Shown here: in pieces, positions 1-7,808 of the stretch
Layout of the letters: each line of letters begins with the position of its first letter
Numbering within the stretch: position 1 is the first letter of the stretch
Assembly: GCA_012034655.1 (NCBI GenBank)
Contig: JAAUOZ010000010.1
Coordinates: 1 to 51,761, forward strand
Direction of reading: 5' to 3'
Length of the DNA: 51,761 bases
Source: Leptolyngbyaceae cyanobacterium CSU_1_3
Lineage (GTDB): Bacteria > Cyanobacteriota > Cyanobacteriia > Leptolyngbyales > Leptolyngbyaceae
The notes under the pieces: generated by a model
Seen by the model: the letters and a program-made list of their open reading frames with translations, nothing else
Database searches by the model: none
What the model was told of the DNA's origin: nothing
Made by a program: the position numbers and the translations under genes

Positions 1-1035
1 GGTCGGAGCTAGGGGGAGTGGCGCTGCTGAGATAGGGCTTCGTTTTTTGAGTTGCAAAAGCCCTAAGTCGAGGCAGAGTCCGCCGTTGCGGTATTCGGGT
101 AGGCCAGTCATTGCGTCTAGATGTGTGATTTCTAGGCCAAGTTCCTGTAGGGGTTCTAGGAGGGAGTAGGTGAGCCATTGGGAGAGTTTGTGAAAAGGGA
201 CTAACTGACTGCCAGGTGCGGCGATCGGCAGGGCAGAGTGTGGCCAAACATCTCCCAAGTTTACCCCTGCCAGGGTGGTTCGCCCAGACCAGATGTCTCC
301 TAAGCCTTCTAGAACGGTGCTCAGCACGGTTGTGGCTGGGAGTTGATTGGCTTGAGATTGTTGCACAAGATAGTCTACGAGATTGCCCAGTCGAGCCGGG
401 CTGCCAAACAGATCGGGACGGTTTTGCAGAGTTTGGGCGAGTTTTTGCAGCAGTTGCGATCGTCCCTCCAAGCCGATGAGGGGGTTTTCTGTGCTGACTT
501 GAAACTCGGCTGCGAGAATTTGGGGGGTTAGGGTTTGAAGTCCGGGGGCATCGGCTTGGTAGGGGTTTGCGGGGTTGCTAGAGAATTTGCCCTGGCAGAA
601 TAGGTCAAAACTGGCGATGGCGAGACCTTCCGATCGAGTCCATTTCTGCCCTGTGGCCGGTTCTAGATATTGCCAACGATCGCCCGCGCCCGCATCTAGC
701 AGCACACTGGGGATCACTAGATCAAATTTTGCCTTAGCTGTTTCTAGGGCAGATTGTTTCGCGAGAAGCTGGTCTAGCTGGGCCATACGGGCGATGTTTC
801 CCACTTCAAAGTGTCGCCAACGGCTGTGAAATGGGATGTGCAGGTTGGGATAGGAAGTGCGAGTTACTTGCAGCACATAGTCGGCAACTGGGGCGAGTTG
901 AGTTAAGTCGCAGCGAAAATATTGCGACTGCCCAGATTGTGCCAATACGAACAGTTGTCCGCAGCGATCGCGGATGGCTTGGGGAGAACGGAGGTAGGCG
1001 ATCGTCGATCGGTCTTGAGAGGTGACAGAATCCAT
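1..1035 (-). CDS. urc4: URC4/urg3 family protein (DUF1688), C-terminus cut off by window edge
   Basis: I translated this frame by hand: an ATG at 1033-1035 opens a frame that stays open to base 1, giving 345 residues with no stop. The middle reads LLDAGAGDRWQYLEPATGQ, then RSEGLAIASFDLF and FSSNPANPYQADAPGL, and near the cut LDAMTGLPEYRNGGL; these are the conserved blocks of DUF1688 (URC4/Urg3). In yeasts URC4 is needed for the URC pathway of uracil breakdown through a ribosylurea intermediate; its chemistry is not settled. Bacterial homologues usually sit beside URC1, the GTP cyclohydrolase II-like enzyme. Here URC1 lies 12 kb upstream on the same strand (13139-14422), with accessory genes between. 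The family is somewhat longer than what is seen, so the C-terminus continues outside the window. The family assignment is firm; the role in uracil use is inferred from homology and context. Confidence 0.85.
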   Translation of the reverse strand, partial: MDSVTSQDRSTIAYLRSPQAIRDRCGQLFVLAQSGQSQYFRCDLTQLAPVADYVLQVTRTSYPNLHIPFHSRWRHFEVGNIARMAQLDQLLAKQSALETAKAKFDLVIPSVLLDAGAGDRWQYLEPATGQKWTRSEGLAIASFDLFCQGKFSSNPANPYQADAPGLQTLTPQILAAEFQVSTENPLIGLEGRSQLLQKLAQTLQNRPDLFGSPARLGNLVDYLVQQSQANQLPATTVLSTVLEGLGDIWSGRTTLAGVNLGDVWPHSALPIAAPGSQLVPFHKLSQWLTYSLLEPLQELGLEITHLDAMTGLPEYRNGGLCLDLGLLQLKKRSPISAAPLPLAPT

Positions 1036-1089
1036 AGAGTGAGGCTAGCAGTTTGTCAACGCAAACAAAAAATAATAGAACTCTTGCAT

Positions 1090-1225
1090 GAATACTCTAC
1101 CCTCACCATGCCGGAGATTTTCGCCCTCCCCTAACCCCTTCTTGGGGGGCGGGTGTCTCACCCGTTCGGGCAGGCAAGATGCCCGTCCCACAAGAATTGC
1201 AGTTCATTAAATCCACGTTCCTTAG
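1090..1225. mobile_element. Dispersed TIR-type repeat, copy A (left end degenerate)
   Basis: The right end reads AATCCACGTTCCTTAG at 1210-1225, matching the terminal inverted repeat of copies B-E elsewhere in the window. The left part (CCGGAGATTTTCGCCCTC, about 1111-1128) resembles the interior of the copies at 14.6 and 42.4 kb, but no left terminal repeat is visible. The right half (gggcgggtgtctcacccgtt onward) is nearly identical to the copy at 43.5 kb. This copy therefore looks like a recombined or decayed element. It fills most of the 250 bp gap between the URC4 start and the nSTAND stop. Confidence 0.6.
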
Positions 1226-1285
1226 GCAATTTCTGATCAAAATGTGACCTCTGGCAAGGGCAGGGCAATGTTGTAATTGAGGGCG

Positions 1286-4200
1286 CTACTTTAACTCAGA
1301 ATTTGGGTCGCCAATCAGCCATTCTCTAGGAACCTTAAACCGTCGGCTGTTATTCCAATAGAAATTACTGGGAGAAGCGACCACTGGGTAGCTATGGGTC
1401 GCAGTGACTGACGGGATTCTGATAATTTTTTTAGACAATACTTCATCTCTGCGCTCCAGGCTGCTTGCTTCAATTTTGGCAATCACATCATACTGCCCAT
1501 AGACAGTGGCGGCTTCTGAAACTTCGGGCACATCCATCAAGCAAGCAACGAGACGATCGGAACTCAAGGCCGGGGCTTTGATTAATACATAGACTACAAA
1601 TTTCTCTTGAGGTTTGGAGGAAAGTTGCCGACACCAATAATATTGAAGCGGTTCGTTAACCACAATAAAGGTTCGAGTTGACTTTACCCAACCCAAGAGT
1701 TGAATTTTGCTAATTAACAACTCATTGAGTGCTTCCATATTTTCAGCAATTACTTTAATTAAGACATCGTAGTCTCCTTGGATAACTCCGCCTTCAACCA
1801 CTCCGGAGACGGCATCTAGTCTCAGGTCGCGAAGTTGTTTGGTTCTAGAACGATCGGCATCAACTGAGGTATCAGCCAATCCTTTAATGAGAATGTAAGC
1901 CAGAAGGGGATGAGAATCTTCTGACAATAGCTCTGGGGCGTTGTTTCCCATTTGCAAAATTGCCCGCCGCGCTTGAACTCTCACGCAGCGATGCCCAGCA
2001 TGGCATTTAGTCAGCAAGTTTGCTGTTGCAGGTTGGTATTTTAGTTGACCCAGTAAATTTGCTGCATGAGCTTGAATGATAGGTTCTGGATCAGACAAAC
2101 CTTTTTCGAGCAGTAATCTAGCACCTTCTTCGTCTTCATCTTTAATCTCAGAAAGTGTCTTAAAAATTTGCCAGCGCAGGCTGACCTCGTGGATTGTATG
2201 CTCTTTTTCTAGCAAGCTTTTGAGTGGCTTAATAGCTTGGGGGTTGTTGAGTTCGCCCAGCTTAATCACCGCATCTAATTTGTCAAATAAATCGCCTTGC
2301 AGCAGTCGATTTCTAAGTTGATTAATCTTCTGCCCCAAGTCTTCAAATCGTCGATTATATTCTTCGCGAATGTAGGCTACAAGATAATCATGAATGAGTT
2401 GATAGTAGACTTTAGAGTCTTCTCGCAATCGTGATACTAATCCTGAATAAATTAAGACTCTGAGAATAAATTGAATTTGCTCAAATCGTATACTTGAAGG
2501 GGCAGCAGACGAAGCACTCATCAGTTCACTGCGAGTTCTAATCGTGCGAGTGTTTTCTTTGTGGGTGAGCAGATATAAAACTTTCCAAGCAACGTCTCTA
2601 TTTGCAAAACCGCAATCTTTAATAACTTGATCGAGCCAAGATTCAATTAAGGTTTTGATTCGTTCTTCAGCGCTTAAGTTTTTTTGTTTCTTGTATTGCT
2701 GAAGCGTTGTAATTTGCTCTTCTTCAAGCTGTGATCCAACAATTTGTAGCTCGATCGGGCGAATTTCTCCTAGCTCGTGAGCCAGATCTTGAACCAGTTG
2801 ATCTACCAAATTGTCTTCTAGGGGAAATTCAGTTCTTTGGGTCAAAGCTTCGATCACAGCTTTTGCATCTTTTTTAGAAAAGTTACCCAAATAATAGAGT
2901 GTGTTTTGTGTGAGAAAATCACTGCTGATGGCGCTGAGATTGACACTACGATCGCATTCAAACAAGTAATACAAGTAGTCTTGACGAATCGAGAAAATAA
3001 CTTTTACAGCAGGAATTTCCAGGGCATTTCGTAGAAACTGATAAAATTTTTGTCGCTCAGATGGAGATTTACAAACGAAGAAAAACTCCTCAAATTGATC
3101 AAAGATTAGAACTGAAATTAAGTTGAATTTTCTGTTTTCTTCTAGATAATTGAGAATGCTTTCTGCTGAATCTAGCAGCGTACTAACTTCACGAACAGGG
3201 TGCAAATTTTCCGACAAGAGCAGCCCTAAATCTTTTTCCCATCGTCCGCTACCATATTTTTGCATCACGATCGGAGGTAAAAATCTTTGCCCTCTCACTT
3301 TCGATTTTTTCTCTAAAGCGGGAATCAAACCTGCATGAATGAGAGAACTCTTTCCCACCCCAGACGGCCCATAAATCACAATTAAATTATGGTGATGAGT
3401 GCTAATTTTTTGCACCAAAGTTTCAACATCCTGGCTGCGACGAGACACTTGAATTTCTGGTGCGACTCGATTGACAAAAGCCAACCCTCTCGATCGACTG
3501 CCATCTGCTCCCTCCTCCGATCGACAGGGTTGCAAATATCCAGCACCAACAAATGCTCGAAAACCATATTGTTGCTGAACTGAGTACAGCTTGCGTTTGG
3601 TGTGAAAGGCTTTGCGATAGTCGCCCTGTTGTCGATAAATCTCATGCAATTTCTGGAGGATTTTTATATAGAGATGCGCTGTGAGTTGATGCCCAATTTT
3701 GACAGCGTTTTCTAAACTGTGAATGGCTGCCTTGGTCTGTTCAAGCTCCACCTGAGCAGTTGACAGTAACAATAAATACCAGCCGTAGTTGGTCTGCTCT
3801 TCCCAATCTAAAAGAGAGTCAGTGGTTTGCTCTGGGTTATTTTGATCTAGACCGCTTTGATCAAAGTTGTTTTGTAGATGATTTGTCTCTTGAGCATTTT
3901 TTAAGACTTGTATGGCTCGTTCGGCAATTTGTTTTGCCTCTGGCCACTCAGCCTTTGCCAGAGCGGCTTCTGCTAATAGCCCATATGCAAAAGCAAGTCT
4001 AATGGGATCACGATATTGAAAATGAAGTTGAATTGCTTTTCTCGCAACCCTTGTCAATTCATCCCACTGGTTACGTCTTTCTAATACTTCTCCCCAAGCA
4101 TTGATAAATTTAGCAACTAAATGAGGGCATTCAGCCCGCCTGAACGCATCAATACATTGCTGAAAGTAGGTTTGCGCGGTTGCACAGTGTTGATCATAAT

Positions 4201-4495
4201 AGGAGCGATCGAGGGAAGCCTGCTTGCGCCACCAAAACCCTAGATAATAGAGCAAGCATCCCTGTTGCTTTAATTGATGCGACGATTGCCAAAAGGTCAG
4301 ACTTTGCTCAAACTGTGAGCGAGCGATCGCCATCTGCCTATTAGACAATGCATCGAGACCTAGCACAAATGCCAGCCGCGCCGCTAGCTCGTCTGCCAGG
4401 GAAATAGTGCGCTCGTGCAAATCTGCACGGGCAGACTCAATCTCCAGGCGACGCTGAAAGTCTAAAGTAGTTGAGGGGGCAAAAACGATGAGCAC
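1286..4495 (-). CDS. TPR - nSTAND NTPase - HEAT - RAM (Lrp/AsnC ligand domain) protein, main part
   Basis: This is a 1069-residue protein. Residues 60-310 are helical and TPR-like. Residues 376-384 form a Walker A motif (GPSGVGKSS), followed about 85 residues later by an acidic Walker B (VLIFDQFEEF), as in nSTAND NTPases of conflict and signalling systems. Residues ~650-720 look winged-helix-like. Residues ~760-870 carry HEAT-like repeats. The C-terminus has two RAM domains (the Lrp/AsnC effector fold): QGDYDVLIKVIAENMEALN at ~915, and VYGQYDVIAKIEASSL at ~1015. The apparent GTG start is not real: codons just upstream in another frame (QQETDHVFATLLEMGAHRF) continue the family sequence and join this frame to the 154-residue frame at 4565-5029, which is in the same phase. 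I read both as one gene of about 1250 residues broken by two compensating indels, near 4580 and 4485. It probably acts as an ATP-dependent cytoplasmic sensor or switch; the ligand is unknown. Confidence 0.8.
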   Translation of the reverse strand: MLIVFAPSTTLDFQRRLEIESARADLHERTISLADELAARLAFVLGLDALSNRQMAIARSQFEQSLTFWQSSHQLKQQGCLLYYLGFWWRKQASLDRSYYDQHCATAQTYFQQCIDAFRRAECPHLVAKFINAWGEVLERRNQWDELTRVARKAIQLHFQYRDPIRLAFAYGLLAEAALAKAEWPEAKQIAERAIQVLKNAQETNHLQNNFDQSGLDQNNPEQTTDSLLDWEEQTNYGWYLLLLSTAQVELEQTKAAIHSLENAVKIGHQLTAHLYIKILQKLHEIYRQQGDYRKAFHTKRKLYSVQQQYGFRAFVGAGYLQPCRSEEGADGSRSRGLAFVNRVAPEIQVSRRSQDVETLVQKISTHHHNLIVIYGPSGVGKSSLIHAGLIPALEKKSKVRGQRFLPPIVMQKYGSGRWEKDLGLLLSENLHPVREVSTLLDSAESILNYLEENRKFNLISVLIFDQFEEFFFVCKSPSERQKFYQFLRNALEIPAVKVIFSIRQDYLYYLFECDRSVNLSAISSDFLTQNTLYYLGNFSKKDAKAVIEALTQRTEFPLEDNLVDQLVQDLAHELGEIRPIELQIVGSQLEEEQITTLQQYKKQKNLSAEERIKTLIESWLDQVIKDCGFANRDVAWKVLYLLTHKENTRTIRTRSELMSASSAAPSSIRFEQIQFILRVLIYSGLVSRLREDSKVYYQLIHDYLVAYIREEYNRRFEDLGQKINQLRNRLLQGDLFDKLDAVIKLGELNNPQAIKPLKSLLEKEHTIHEVSLRWQIFKTLSEIKDEDEEGARLLLEKGLSDPEPIIQAHAANLLGQLKYQPATANLLTKCHAGHRCVRVQARRAILQMGNNAPELLSEDSHPLLAYILIKGLADTSVDADRSRTKQLRDLRLDAVSGVVEGGVIQGDYDVLIKVIAENMEALNELLISKIQLLGWVKSTRTFIVVNEPLQYYWCRQLSSKPQEKFVVYVLIKAPALSSDRLVACLMDVPEVSEAATVYGQYDVIAKIEASSLERRDEVLSKKIIRIPSVTATHSYPVVASPSNFYWNNSRRFKVPREWLIGDPNSELK

Positions 4496-4564
4496 CCATT
4501 TCTAATAGGGTGGCAAACACATGATCTGTTTCTTGTTGCAGAACTGCAATCAAATCTTTGCAAG

Positions 4565-5029
4565 TTAACTCAAACTTGCAGGTGGTTGTCCAACTTTCAA
4601 AGTCTGCGACAACTCTACCAGTCTGTTGATCACTGCATCTGTGACCCAGAGCACGATCGGAAAGGGGAAATTCTGTCGAAAGGCTTCTCTAGCATAGTTC
4701 GTTGAAATGAGAATTTGATCAAGTGATTGCACTGCCTCTAGCCCAGTAACCATCAATGCTTGAGGCATGTTTTCTGGACTGGCTTGTGCAGAGATTTGAG
4801 TTGCGATCGCAGCATATAAACTTTGATCAGGTGGCAATTCCAGAGTTTGAATGTCAAGGGAGCAATTCTGTTGCAGCCATTCCAGAGTTTGTATTCTCAG
4901 CCTGCCATAGTTGCACCGAGCCAACACCATAACAAAGTGTCCTGCGGAAAATTCTAAAGTGCGAGTCAGGGCCGTCTGCGATCGCAGGTTGGCGATCGCG
5001 ACTTCAGCGTCCTCAGAGAGGGTTGTCAT
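4565..5029 (-). CDS. N-terminal part of the nSTAND/TPR protein (same gene as the downstream frame)
   Basis: This 154-residue frame starts with an ATG that overlaps the stop of the upstream ATPase by four bases (ATGA), so the two are translationally coupled. The sequence (FVMVLARCN near residue 32, PQALMVTGLEAV near 90, FPIVLWVTDAVINRLV near 125) matches the usual N-terminal domain of cyanobacterial TPR/nSTAND proteins: an ATPase-like fold without a Walker A motif. It runs out at PPASLS just where the family continues. The continuation (TCKDLIAVLQQETDHVFATL) is present in another frame at about 4500-4580, and after a second shift the reading returns to the original phase. It is therefore best read as the front of the gene at 1286-4495, not as a separate protein. 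Confidence 0.7.
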   Translation of the reverse strand: MTTLSEDAEVAIANLRSQTALTRTLEFSAGHFVMVLARCNYGRLRIQTLEWLQQNCSLDIQTLELPPDQSLYAAIATQISAQASPENMPQALMVTGLEAVQSLDQILISTNYAREAFRQNFPFPIVLWVTDAVINRLVELSQTLKVGQPPASLS

Positions 5030-6330
5030 ATAAACATTTCCGGAGCTTTGGCTAGGATGGGATTAATATCAAACCATGAACCTTGAGTGTCTCGATATTC
5101 AAACATCAGTAAAGTTCTCAGGAGAGTTTGATGTTCGGGTTCTGTCATACTTAACCATTTCTGTTGAGCCACTTGTCGTAGAAGTGCCCAGGCGGGTTCT
5201 CTAATTGCTAATCGGAGTTGTCCTTGTTTTTGGGCGATCGTATACTCTAGTGTGCTGCGAGAAATGGGCGGGTTCTCTTGTTGCAGACAGTTAAAGAGCA
5301 AGAAGAGCAAGTTTCGCACATGACCTCCACTGGCATTACATAAGCGAATGAGTGTATCTACCTCATCAAAGATTTCTGTTATTCTTTCTAGGCGCTGTGT
5401 AGGGGGCAATTCTGGAAAGGCTCTCACCAACACCATTTGTTGTAGAAGTGCCATTCCTTGGTGACAGGTGCTACCGTCGCGCATTTTAATCGGAACCATT
5501 GGTAACAATTTGGGTGTTCCCAAACGGTTGACTAGCTCCTCAAAGTGTTGAGAAAACGTCAGTGTTAGAGGAATGGTATAGACAACATGGCAGTGCAGCC
5601 GACTCAATTGTGCGCCTCTTTCAATGAAGAGATATTCTGGTTGAGAGCTTCCAGAGGGCATCGGTCGCGGATCTAGTCGTTCTAAGCCATCCACAATCAC
5701 GACTAGCCCGCGATTGCCTTGTTTTTGCAGTTTGCTATTGGCAACTTCTATTAAGTCTTGGTTGATGGCTTCTAATAGGTTTCGGGTTCGAGGTTCTAAG
5801 AAGTCTCGCAAGCGATCGCGCAATCGGGGATTGTCTTTTGTTTGCGCGGTGATTTTAGCAATGCCGATCGCCAGTTCTGTTTTGACCGTAAGATCGATCG
5901 GAGTCTGCAATACATCAGCAATTTCAGTAAACAAGTTTGCAAAATAGCCAGGTTTAAGTGAAATATTGATGGCATCTAAGCTTTCACCCACATGACGCGC
6001 GATCGCCAGCAAAATATCGCTGAGTTCAACGTTACTCATATCCAAGCCGTCGCTAACAATGTCAAAGTAGACGACATGAAAGCCCTGCTTTTCTAGCAAC
6101 ATTTTGAGCCGCAACAACTCTGTTGATTTGCCACAGCCCAAATGTCCTGTAAACAGTTGGCAAATGGTTCCATCCGAGAAGGTAATTGTTCTGTTGAGTT
6201 CTTGAATGATTTCGCCTCCTCGCACCGATGAAAAATCGATGTAGTATTTTTGGTCGATCGGGTTGCCCAGATTCAGAGTTCTCGCGTTGTTGCACGCATT
6301 AAAAAATTTGATCAGTCGTTCTCTGTCCAT
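5026..6330 (-). CDS. P-loop ATPase partner of the nSTAND protein
   Basis: This is a 434-residue protein with Walker A TGHLGCGKST at residues 61-70 and Walker B GLVVIVDGLERLDP near 209-222. A C-terminal helical, probably winged-helix region starts near residue 330 (NASGGHVRNLLFLLFNCL). The overall plan is that of AAA/STAND-type ATPases. No transmembrane segment is seen. The stop overlaps the start of the nSTAND gene by 4 bp, and the 75-residue membrane protein ends 22 bp upstream, so an operon is likely. ATPases of this type with a downstream TPR/nSTAND protein are recurrent in cyanobacteria; their function is not established. I infer that it works with the nSTAND protein, perhaps as a regulated switch or a defence module. 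Confidence 0.8.
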   Translation of the reverse strand: MDRERLIKFFNACNNARTLNLGNPIDQKYYIDFSSVRGGEIIQELNRTITFSDGTICQLFTGHLGCGKSTELLRLKMLLEKQGFHVVYFDIVSDGLDMSNVELSDILLAIARHVGESLDAINISLKPGYFANLFTEIADVLQTPIDLTVKTELAIGIAKITAQTKDNPRLRDRLRDFLEPRTRNLLEAINQDLIEVANSKLQKQGNRGLVVIVDGLERLDPRPMPSGSSQPEYLFIERGAQLSRLHCHVVYTIPLTLTFSQHFEELVNRLGTPKLLPMVPIKMRDGSTCHQGMALLQQMVLVRAFPELPPTQRLERITEIFDEVDTLIRLCNASGGHVRNLLFLLFNCLQQENPPISRSTLEYTIAQKQGQLRLAIREPAWALLRQVAQQKWLSMTEPEHQTLLRTLLMFEYRDTQGSWFDINPILAKAPEMFI

Positions 6331-6352
6331 GCTGATTTCCTCTTAAATCGGA

Positions 6353-6580
6353 CTACTCAACCGCTTCATAGATTGCTGTGATTGCGATCATCCAGACTAG
6401 ACAAATGCTAATTCGCCAGAGCCACTTGCTCAAAAACAACATCAGCAGTTGGGTAATGCCAAAAGCGCCCAGTGTGGCAGATAGCAGCAAAGCAGATCCA
6501 AAACCAACCAACAGAAATAGGAAGCCTTTGAAGGTGCTGCTAGACAGCCAGTAGAGTGCGGTGTGTTCAGTTTTTCTCAT
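6353..6580 (-). CDS. Small two-helix membrane protein
   Basis: This 75-residue protein has two strongly hydrophobic segments, about residues 17-40 (FKGFLFLLVGFGSALLLSA) and 45-70 (LLMLFLSKWLWRISICLVWM), joined by a short turn, with a basic N-terminus (MRKTEH). It lies 22 bp before the ATPase gene and 36 bp after the NfeD-like gene on the same strand. That tight spacing supports a real gene in the same transcript. It could anchor the ATPase/nSTAND pair to the membrane, but no family is recognised. Confidence 0.6.
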   Translation of the reverse strand: MRKTEHTALYWLSSSTFKGFLFLLVGFGSALLLSATLGAFGITQLLMLFLSKWLWRISICLVWMIAITAIYEAVE

Positions 6581-6616
6581 TTTTTTACTGATTGTTTGAC
6601 TGGTTTTTTAGTGAGG

Positions 6617-6889
6617 CTATGAAACGTCAATCAAGAGTGTGAGGTTGCGCCTGCCCACCACGCGAACGATCGTGCCTGGCATTAGCGTCACCACTTGCTG
6701 ACAACGAGCCTGCCAAAACGACCCGGCATGGTGGACACAGCCTGCTTGCCCGGCCGGGATCACGTCCGCTACTACGGCAGCATCTTCGTCTCCTTCCCAC
6801 AGGTCGTCTCGCGATTTGGGATCGATCGTCGGCAGCGGCTGGGTGAGCCTATCAATAAAGGTGAAGTGTTTGAGCCAATTGAGTTGCAT
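6617..6889 (-). CDS. NfeD-like OB-fold protein
   Basis: The C-terminal half (GQAGCVHHAGSFWQARC, then MPGTIVRVVGRRNLTLLIDV) has the pattern of the NfeD C-terminal OB fold: a Gly-rich loop, xWxAR, then GxxVxVVxxxxLTLxV. NfeD proteins usually partner stomatin/SPFH proteins in membranes; this one is only 91 residues and has no membrane segment. I chose the ATG at 6887-6889 because AGGAGA precedes it by about 7 bases; a longer frame (start 6985) has no such site. It is the first gene of the likely operon running leftward to the nSTAND gene. The role is unknown; the OB fold may tether the module. Confidence 0.65.
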   Translation of the reverse strand: MQLNWLKHFTFIDRLTQPLPTIDPKSRDDLWEGDEDAAVVADVIPAGQAGCVHHAGSFWQARCQQVVTLMPGTIVRVVGRRNLTLLIDVS

Positions 6890-7503
6890 TGCAGAGTCTC
6901 CTAGTGTGTAGGGATGAAGGGTTGCCTTGAGCAGGCGATGCGAGAGGGATGAAAGCTTAGAGGGCAAAGGATGCCTCAATTTCAAGATGGCGAGCTATCT
7001 GGTAGAGGGTGAGTTAAAAGCGATATCTTTGATTGATATCTACGCTTGACGATATCGTCGCTTGATATCAATAATTTGTCAACCAAATAATTGCAAATTG
7101 GGAGAATGTAAATTTGTAGTAATCTGGCAACGATCGTTGACGAATGATATCTAGCTGTGATATCGTAGCGAAGCATCAAAGCCACAGCCTGCTTGTTTCC
7201 TGAATCTGCACATCTACGTTTCGGGCAAAAGACCTAAATGCCTCACCAGAAATCGACTGGCGTGGCAGCAACTTTTGCTGACCGATGCTAGTGCTTTTAC
7301 GGATACTCAGGGTATGCTGGTAAGAACTCTTTTGCGAGAGTGATTTTTCAACACGCCTCGTATCCGATCTCAAATCAAACCTCGGTGCAAAAGTCAGTTT
7401 TGAAGCTTTGTGCACACACAACCTGTGCAGAAACTGCAAGACTTTTATTTGCTTGAGTAGATTTTGGGTTGGTTGCAGCTTTGATGTGCGAACTAAAGAC
7501 CCA
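6890..7503. other. Intergenic region between divergent NfeD operon and hicA-like gene
   Basis: This region of over 600 bp holds the GATATC array (7022-7164) and no gene I can defend. An open minus-strand frame at 7176-7511 (111 residues) has no recognisable domain or ribosome binding site. The promoters of both flanking transcripts should lie here. Confidence 0.5.
7022..7164. promoter_or_regulatory. Triplicated GATATC-N7-GATATC motif, candidate operator array
   Basis: GATATC occurs six times, at 7022, 7035, 7051, 7064, 7146 and 7159. They form three pairs, each with starts exactly 13 bp apart (a 7 bp spacer), so each pair is a 19 bp motif. The first two motifs are centred 29 bp apart and the third lies 95 bp further right. 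The third site is embedded in the perfect 12 bp palindrome GACGATATCGTC. The array lies 130-280 bp upstream of the NfeD-like start and 340-480 bp before the hicA-like start. This suggests a dimer-of-dimers repressor site, but no regulator is identified. Confidence 0.55.
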
Positions 7504-7805
7504 ATGTGCATCTACCATAGTTTATTCCATGAGCATCAAGAGATTTGGAACGCGATCTTTGAAGATCCTCCCCGCACCGATATTCTTTGGGCAGCCATTC
7601 GATCGCTGTTAGCAACCCTTGTTGAATTGAATGGAGGAAGTGAAGAGATCGTAGATGGCAACATTGTTTGTGTTTCGATCACTTATGGGAAGGAACACAT
7701 GATCTTTATCTTCCCTTATCAGCTGATCAGGCTTGTGCCACCAAGTCTCATATAAGCAAGGTCAGGAAGTTCCTACAGACCGTAGAAACCGAACTAGCAG
7801 ATTGA
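7504..7805 (+). CDS. hicA: HicA-like toxin (frame interrupted near 7722)
   Basis: The ATG at 7504 gives a helix-rich start (HEHQEIWNAIFEDPPRTDIL) followed by WAAIRSLLATLVELNGG, the layout of HicA mRNA interferases. The strand GKEHMIFIFP resembles the GSHxIFxHP segment that carries the HicA catalytic His. The frame as written runs into a stop at 7755. Adding one base near 7722 continues it as ADQACATKSHISKVRKFLQT to a stop at 7803-7805, which is the normal HicA C-terminal helix (about 100 residues in all). The repaired stop lies 3 bp before the hicB start, the usual operon arrangement. HicA would cleave translated mRNA unless bound by HicB. The identification rests on pattern and neighbour; the protein is divergent. 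Confidence 0.55.
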
Positions 7806-7808
7806 ACT

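Noticed and set aside
7022-7164. GATATC sites as a restriction-modification or methylation target cluster
   Set aside because: The exact 13 bp pairing is not expected for a random cluster of restriction sites, and no R-M gene is nearby; a binding-site reading is simpler.
6982-7185. Minus-strand 67-codon frame through the GATATC array
   Set aside because: It runs through the repeat array; the residues simply reflect GATATC translated; no ribosome site.
7176-7511. Minus-strand 111-codon frame between the GATATC array and hicA
   Set aside because: No recognisable domain, no start signal, and it overlaps the likely promoter region; not enough support.
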